Source: Desulfatiglans sp.
GTDB lineage: Bacteria > Desulfobacterota > DSM-4660 > Desulfatiglandales > HGW-15
Assembly: GCA_012513605.1 (NCBI GenBank)
Contig: JAAZBV010000069.1
Location: 41,175-105,174 of the forward strand
DNA: 64,000 nucleotides
Direction: 5' to 3'
In this document: positions 60,510 through 64,000 of the stretch, one piece after another
How positions within the stretch are numbered: the first letter of the stretch is position 1
How the letters are laid out: every line of letters begins with the position of its first letter
Notes under the pieces: generated by a model
What the model was told of the DNA's origin: nothing
Database searches by the model: none
Seen by the model: the letters and a program-made list of their open reading frames with translations, nothing else
Position numbers and translations under genes: made by a program

Positions 60510-60863
60510 GTGGAAAATATGAGTCAAAACAGATCCAGATTTCAAAATGAAAAACGCAGGCAACCCAGGTTAAAGGTACAGATATGGGCTGTCGAACTTA
60601 ATGAAAATTCAAGATATTATCACATTCTGTCGAATCTGAGTGTAGGCGGTTTTTTCATAGAAAAAGAGCTACCCTTTTCAGTGGGATCAATAATTAACTT
60701 TGAGATGGAGCTTGATGGAGAAATCATCTCCTTTAAAGGGAAAGTAATAGACAACTATGTAAGTGCCGACTCCAATCGCCCTGGGGCCGGGGTTCAGTTT
60801 GTTGACCTGGATGAAAAAGAAAAGGCTAAACTAAATGCCTACCTGAACAAACTGGAGAAGTAA
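60510..60863 (+). CDS. PilZ-domain protein
   Basis: The start is GTG 60510, supported by GAGGAAGGA 6-14 bases upstream; an ATG three codons later is the alternative. The 117-residue PilZ domain has the c-di-GMP-binding RxxxR in KRRQPRLKVQIWAVE and the DxSxxG-like NLSVGGFFIEKE (Asp replaced by Asn). It probably relays cyclic-di-GMP signals. It precedes the Ser/Thr kinase by 56 bp. Confidence 0.88.
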   Translation: MENMSQNRSRFQNEKRRQPRLKVQIWAVELNENSRYYHILSNLSVGGFFIEKELPFSVGSIINFEMELDGEIISFKGKVIDNYVSADSNRPGAGVQFVDLDEKEKAKLNAYLNKLEK

Positions 60864-60919
60864 TATTATTGGGCAGGATGATTTTATTATTAAGACTTTA
60901 TTAGTGTAAGGTTTTTTAT

Positions 60920-62788
60920 ATGCCTGATCTGGATGATCAACAATTTGGGAAATATAAGCTGCTGAACAGGGTTGCTGAGGGCGGCATGGCAGAATTGTAC
61001 ATGGCAAAGCTCTCTGGTTACGAAGGTTTTGAGAAGCTTGTTGCCATTAAAAAAATCCTGCCTCATCTTGCCGAAGAGACAAATCTGATTAAGGCCTTCA
61101 TCGATGAAGCCAAGCTTGCCGCGTTTCTGCAGCACCCTAATATCGTACAGATATATGATTTTGGAAGTGTGCATGATACATATTATATCGCAATGGAATA
61201 TCTGTATGGTAAGGACCTGAAAATTGTCATAAAGCAGTATAAAGAAAAAGGAATGATGCTGAGCCTTGAAAATGCGCTCTACATCGCTACTCAGGTCTGC
61301 GCCGGCATTGATTATGCCCATAAACTTAAGGATTTCCAGGGCAAACCCCTTAATATTATTCACAGGGATATTGGTCCTCATAATGTTTTTATCACATATG
61401 ACGGTCAGGTAAAGATCATAGATTTTGGTATCGCAAAGGCGGCCACCCAGGTCAATAAAACCCAGCACGGCTCTATTAAGGGGAAAATCACATATATGTC
61501 ACCGGAGCAGGCAAAGGGCGAAAAGATCGATCACCGCTCAGATATATATGCCATGGGCATACTGCTTTATGAAATGGTTACCCATGAAAGAATGTTCGAT
61601 GGAGAGATTAACTATAATCTCTTCAAAAAGGTTCTTGAATCTGAATACATTCCTGCTCAGCATTTAAACAGGGAGCTTCCAGAGGATCTTTGCAGGATTA
61701 TTGACAAAGCTTTGGAGAAAAATCCTGATATGAGGTATCAGTCTGCAGAAGAGATGCTGACAGATATTGAAAGGTGTATGCTCAGGCTTTCTATAATTCC
61801 TTCTTACAGAGATCTTACGCGGTTTATGAATAAACTTTTTGATGAAGGGACTGCTGATGAGGCCGAAGAAACAGAAAATAGCGAACAAAGCAGCCCAACA
61901 CTGAAGATATCAGATATGCCCGATCTTCAGTCTGAAAAAACTTTGCTTCTTTCTGATGCAGATTTACCTTACAGAAAAAAGCAAATATCAAAGTTTACAT
62001 GTTATGCCCTGTCACTGATTGCATTAATATTTATATTGGTGGTTATAATAAAAAGGCCTGAACCCTTGATGAACTATTTTCATTTTAATGCCTCCAGTGA
62101 ATCGGCTTCCGGACCTGCCAGCAACAGTCCCAATGCTTCTGACCAGGAAAAAGTCCTTTCGATGGGTGATTCATCCGGTTCCGGTGATTTAACGCAGGCT
62201 TATAATACAAATGCCGATTCTCTCGGGTTAAAGGAGGGGATTGCACTTCTTACCGCAGAAAAATTCACCGAAGCTGCCGCTCTCTTTGAGGAGATCCTGG
62301 CTACTGAGCCTCATGGTGGAGAAAGGATATCTGAATTATACTCTCATGCATTAGTCGGGCAGGCCTCCGGTATTTCAGCCAACATGCCTGAGAGGGCAAA
62401 GGCATTGCTGCTGAAAGCTGTAAAAATGAATCCTGGCATCTCCCAGGGCCATTTTCTATTGGGACGTATATATACACAGCAGAAGGATTATACCAGCGCA
62501 ATTGCGTCATATCAGACGGCTGTTGATCTTGATCCTCAGATGTCTAACGCCTTTTTTAATATGGGTTACATATACGCAATTAAAAATGACTATATCAAGG
62601 CACATGAGATGTTCGCCCGGGTTGTTGCCCTCTCTCCCCCATTTCTGGATGAAGCGCTATATAATCTTGCGATTGTTCAAAGAAAAATGGGAAATATTCA
62701 GGATTGTATAAAGAATCTGGAAAAGGCAATAGCTGCTAATCCTGAAAACAATAACGCAAAAAAATTGCTTGAAACATTGAAAAAATAA
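60920..62788 (+). CDS. membrane Ser/Thr protein kinase with periplasmic TPR domain
   Basis: The 622-residue product has a Hanks-type kinase at about 10-285: GKYKLLNRVAEGGMAELYMA (glycine loop), VAIKKIL (Lys), IIHRDIGPHNVFI (catalytic Asp), KIIDFGIAKA (DFG) and YMSPEQAKGEK. A single TM lies at about 357-377 (YALSLIALIFILVVIIK). The C-terminal region is a set of TPRs (AKALLLKAVKMNPGISQGHF, AIASYQTAVDLDPQMSNAFF, AIAANPENNNAKKLLE). It senses or scaffolds in the envelope and phosphorylates unknown cytoplasmic targets. Confidence 0.93.
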   Translation: MPDLDDQQFGKYKLLNRVAEGGMAELYMAKLSGYEGFEKLVAIKKILPHLAEETNLIKAFIDEAKLAAFLQHPNIVQIYDFGSVHDTYYIAMEYLYGKDLKIVIKQYKEKGMMLSLENALYIATQVCAGIDYAHKLKDFQGKPLNIIHRDIGPHNVFITYDGQVKIIDFGIAKAATQVNKTQHGSIKGKITYMSPEQAKGEKIDHRSDIYAMGILLYEMVTHERMFDGEINYNLFKKVLESEYIPAQHLNRELPEDLCRIIDKALEKNPDMRYQSAEEMLTDIERCMLRLSIIPSYRDLTRFMNKLFDEGTADEAEETENSEQSSPTLKISDMPDLQSEKTLLLSDADLPYRKKQISKFTCYALSLIALIFILVVIIKRPEPLMNYFHFNASSESASGPASNSPNASDQEKVLSMGDSSGSGDLTQAYNTNADSLGLKEGIALLTAEKFTEAAALFEEILATEPHGGERISELYSHALVGQASGISANMPERAKALLLKAVKMNPGISQGHFLLGRIYTQQKDYTSAIASYQTAVDLDPQMSNAFFNMGYIYAIKNDYIKAHEMFARVVALSPPFLDEALYNLAIVQRKMGNIQDCIKNLEKAIAANPENNNAKKLLETLKK

Positions 62789-62805
62789 AAAAGGGGATAT
62801 CAACT

Positions 62806-63270
62806 ATGATGAGAAAATCAGCTTTGCTCCTTTTATTATCAGGGGTTATTTTATTGTTTTGCAGCGGATGTAACCTGACAGGCGCGAAAAAAACAGAAGT
62901 TGTATATAAACCGGCAGACACTGTAAAAAGCCCGCCATATGTCCACACAGTAAAATATCCCGGAGAAACCTTGCGTATTATCTCAAAATGGTACACGGAA
63001 GATGAGAATAACTGGGAGGCTATTGCAAAGGCCAACCCCTATATGGATTATGAAAAGATGCCGGATGGGGCCAGGGTATTTATTCCTGAAAACCTCCTTA
63101 AGACAACAGCTCCATTATCTGAAGGGTTTATTTCCGACTCTATTCAAAAAAGCATACCCGTAGAGGAGATCAAACCCGTGGTAAAGGAAGAGGAAAAGAG
63201 GCCCCCGGTTTTAAAACCCAAGTCGCCGACTAAAAAGGCTGAAGATTTTGACCTGATTGGACCAAAATAA
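62806..63270 (+). CDS. LysM-like lipoprotein
   Basis: The 154-residue product has a lipobox (LLFCSGC) and one LysM-like domain (VHTVKYPGETLRIISKWYTE, NWEAIAKANPYMDYEKMPDG, ARVFIPENLL), then a Pro/Lys-rich tail. It would bind peptidoglycan at the periplasmic face. It is 17 bp downstream of the kinase and 17 bp upstream of the pentapeptide protein, one transcript. Confidence 0.88.
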   Translation: MMRKSALLLLLSGVILLFCSGCNLTGAKKTEVVYKPADTVKSPPYVHTVKYPGETLRIISKWYTEDENNWEAIAKANPYMDYEKMPDGARVFIPENLLKTTAPLSEGFISDSIQKSIPVEEIKPVVKEEEKRPPVLKPKSPTKKAEDFDLIGPK

Positions 63271-63287
63271 ATTTAGAGGATATGCAG

Positions 63288-64000
63288 ATGAAAAAAAAGA
63301 TACAGATTTTTATCTCCTTCTTTACTATGTCAATGGTATGTGTTCACCTTCTCTTTGCTGCATCGGAAGCAGATATGAAACAATTAAAATTGAGTGATTT
63401 TAAAGAGACCCTTCGGAAAAGCGGCATCTTCCGAAATGCGGATTTAAGAAAATTGGATTTAACAGAAATAGATTTAGCTAAAACCTCTCTTCATAATTCA
63501 TCATTGAACGAAACCATCCTGAAAAAAGTGAGACTTGTAGACGCCCTTCTGATCTCTACAGATTTGAGTAACAGTAATCTGCAAGAGGCAGAAATGACAG
63601 GATTAAAATCAGATAACTCAAATTTCACAAAGGCGGATTTAAGAAATTCGAATATGACCTGCGCTGCCATTATTTCTAGCATAATGACCGGGGCTGATCT
63701 TTCAGAGGCAATTCTTCGTTATGGATTAATCCTAAACAGCGATCTTAGCAATACAGTCATGAACAATACGGACCTTAGCTTCTCTTTAATAAAAGCTGAT
63801 TTGAGCAATGCGGATCTTAACAGGGCGGATATGCACGGGGCATATTTCTCCAATGTTAAGCTTGTGAATGCCAACATGAGCAATGTCAATCTGAGCACTG
63901 CCAGGATGGAAGCCATAAACATGAAGGGCTCGGCTAAAGGTAGAACTATCCTTGTAAAGGCAAATCTGAGTTACGGCCATATAGAATCATCAAAGATGGA
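63288..64000 (+). CDS. exported pentapeptide-repeat protein, C-terminus outside window
   Basis: The ATG at 63288 follows AGAGGA by 8 bases and the frame stays open to the window edge (237 codons). A signal peptide (FFTMSMVCVHLLFAASE) is followed by A(D/N)LxX pentapeptide repeats (NADLRKLDLTEIDLAKTSL, KADLSNADLNRADMHGAYF, NANMSNVNLSTARMEAINM), which fold as a right-handed quadrilateral helix. Third gene of the kinase-LysM unit. Periplasmic or surface structural role is likely; details unknown. Confidence 0.88.
   Translation, partial: MKKKIQIFISFFTMSMVCVHLLFAASEADMKQLKLSDFKETLRKSGIFRNADLRKLDLTEIDLAKTSLHNSSLNETILKKVRLVDALLISTDLSNSNLQEAEMTGLKSDNSNFTKADLRNSNMTCAAIISSIMTGADLSEAILRYGLILNSDLSNTVMNNTDLSFSLIKADLSNADLNRADMHGAYFSNVKLVNANMSNVNLSTARMEAINMKGSAKGRTILVKANLSYGHIESSKM

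Noticed and set aside
60422..60550. Cys-rich open frame reading CCDTCKFRDPCLKQ and EEGLCGKYESK ahead of the PilZ gene.
   Set aside because: It is immediately preceded by a stop and has no ATG, GTG or TTG start before the Cys region; it overlaps the PilZ start. It could matter only if a frameshift is present.

Overview
The window reads as chromosome of a Gram-negative, strictly or largely anaerobic bacterium, most likely a member of the Desulfobacterota (Desulfobacterales-like). The support is indirect: TonB receptors and porins, Tat export, a selenium-handling gene set, a molybdenum hydroxylase, a multiheme cytochrome fusion, a double-cubane-cluster protein with its activase, and a geopeptide-type radical SAM maturase. 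No rRNA or tRNA gene was seen, so the assignment stays tentative. The first 15 kb are more AT-rich and look like accessory DNA.

Layout. 1-10.1 kb (minus strand): a truncated exported protein, a frameshifted UspB-like gene, a string of small membrane proteins containing a fragment of Rhs core, then a 1747-residue Sec-exported Rhs/YD-repeat protein and a short calcium-repeat/YD companion. 10.4-11.4 kb: an XRE regulator facing a VapBC-type toxin-antitoxin pair. 11.5-15 kb: a minus-strand run of housekeeping genes (methyltransferase, acyltransferase, YdeI-like, SemiSWEET, mtnA). 15.1-20.5 kb: sulfatase, radical SAM maturase, a newly read 44-residue precursor peptide, and a TonB receptor. 20.7-24.2 kb: a periplasmic binding protein and a NarX/NarL-type two-component system. 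24.2-30.7 kb: two mini-genes bounded by terminators, then a TonB receptor, an SsuABC-like ABC transporter and a 2-hydroxyacyl-CoA-dehydratase-family protein. The receptor and the binding protein are each cut by one in-frame UGA.

31-44 kb is a selenium/molybdenum region on the plus strand: porin, YedE, YedF/TusA-like, DUF3343-like, a kinase-fold protein and a CxCC small protein; then an ATPase remnant, a candidate structured RNA and a RelE-like gene; then a three-subunit molybdenum hydroxylase, an aquaporin, a CobW-like GTPase and a HesB-like protein. The molybdenum enzyme is odd in two ways: its Tat-exported iron-sulfur subunit carries a C2H2 zinc-finger-like segment, and its large subunit lacks the usual catalytic glutamate. 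44-50 kb holds a Ycf48-like protein, a MauE/DoxX-like membrane protein, a metallophosphatase fused to a tetraheme cytochrome, and the double-cubane protein/activase pair. 50-60 kb is a beta-mannan (and glucuronate) utilisation locus: GH67, sodium symporter, GH5 mannanase, 2-epimerase and GH130 phosphorylase, which together form a phosphorolytic mannobiose route. 60.5-64 kb holds PilZ, Ser/Thr kinase-TPR, LysM lipoprotein and pentapeptide-repeat genes.

Intergenic space carries two recurring classes of degenerate periodic element (about 7-bp and about 9-bp period), mostly inverted repeats. Three or four genes are visibly broken, which points to ongoing decay or to sequence error at homopolymers. 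The best candidates for something undescribed are the precursor-maturase-TonB unit, the promoter-driven RNA fold at 35.7 kb, the mini-gene unit at 24.2-24.7 kb, and the atypical exported molybdenum enzyme.
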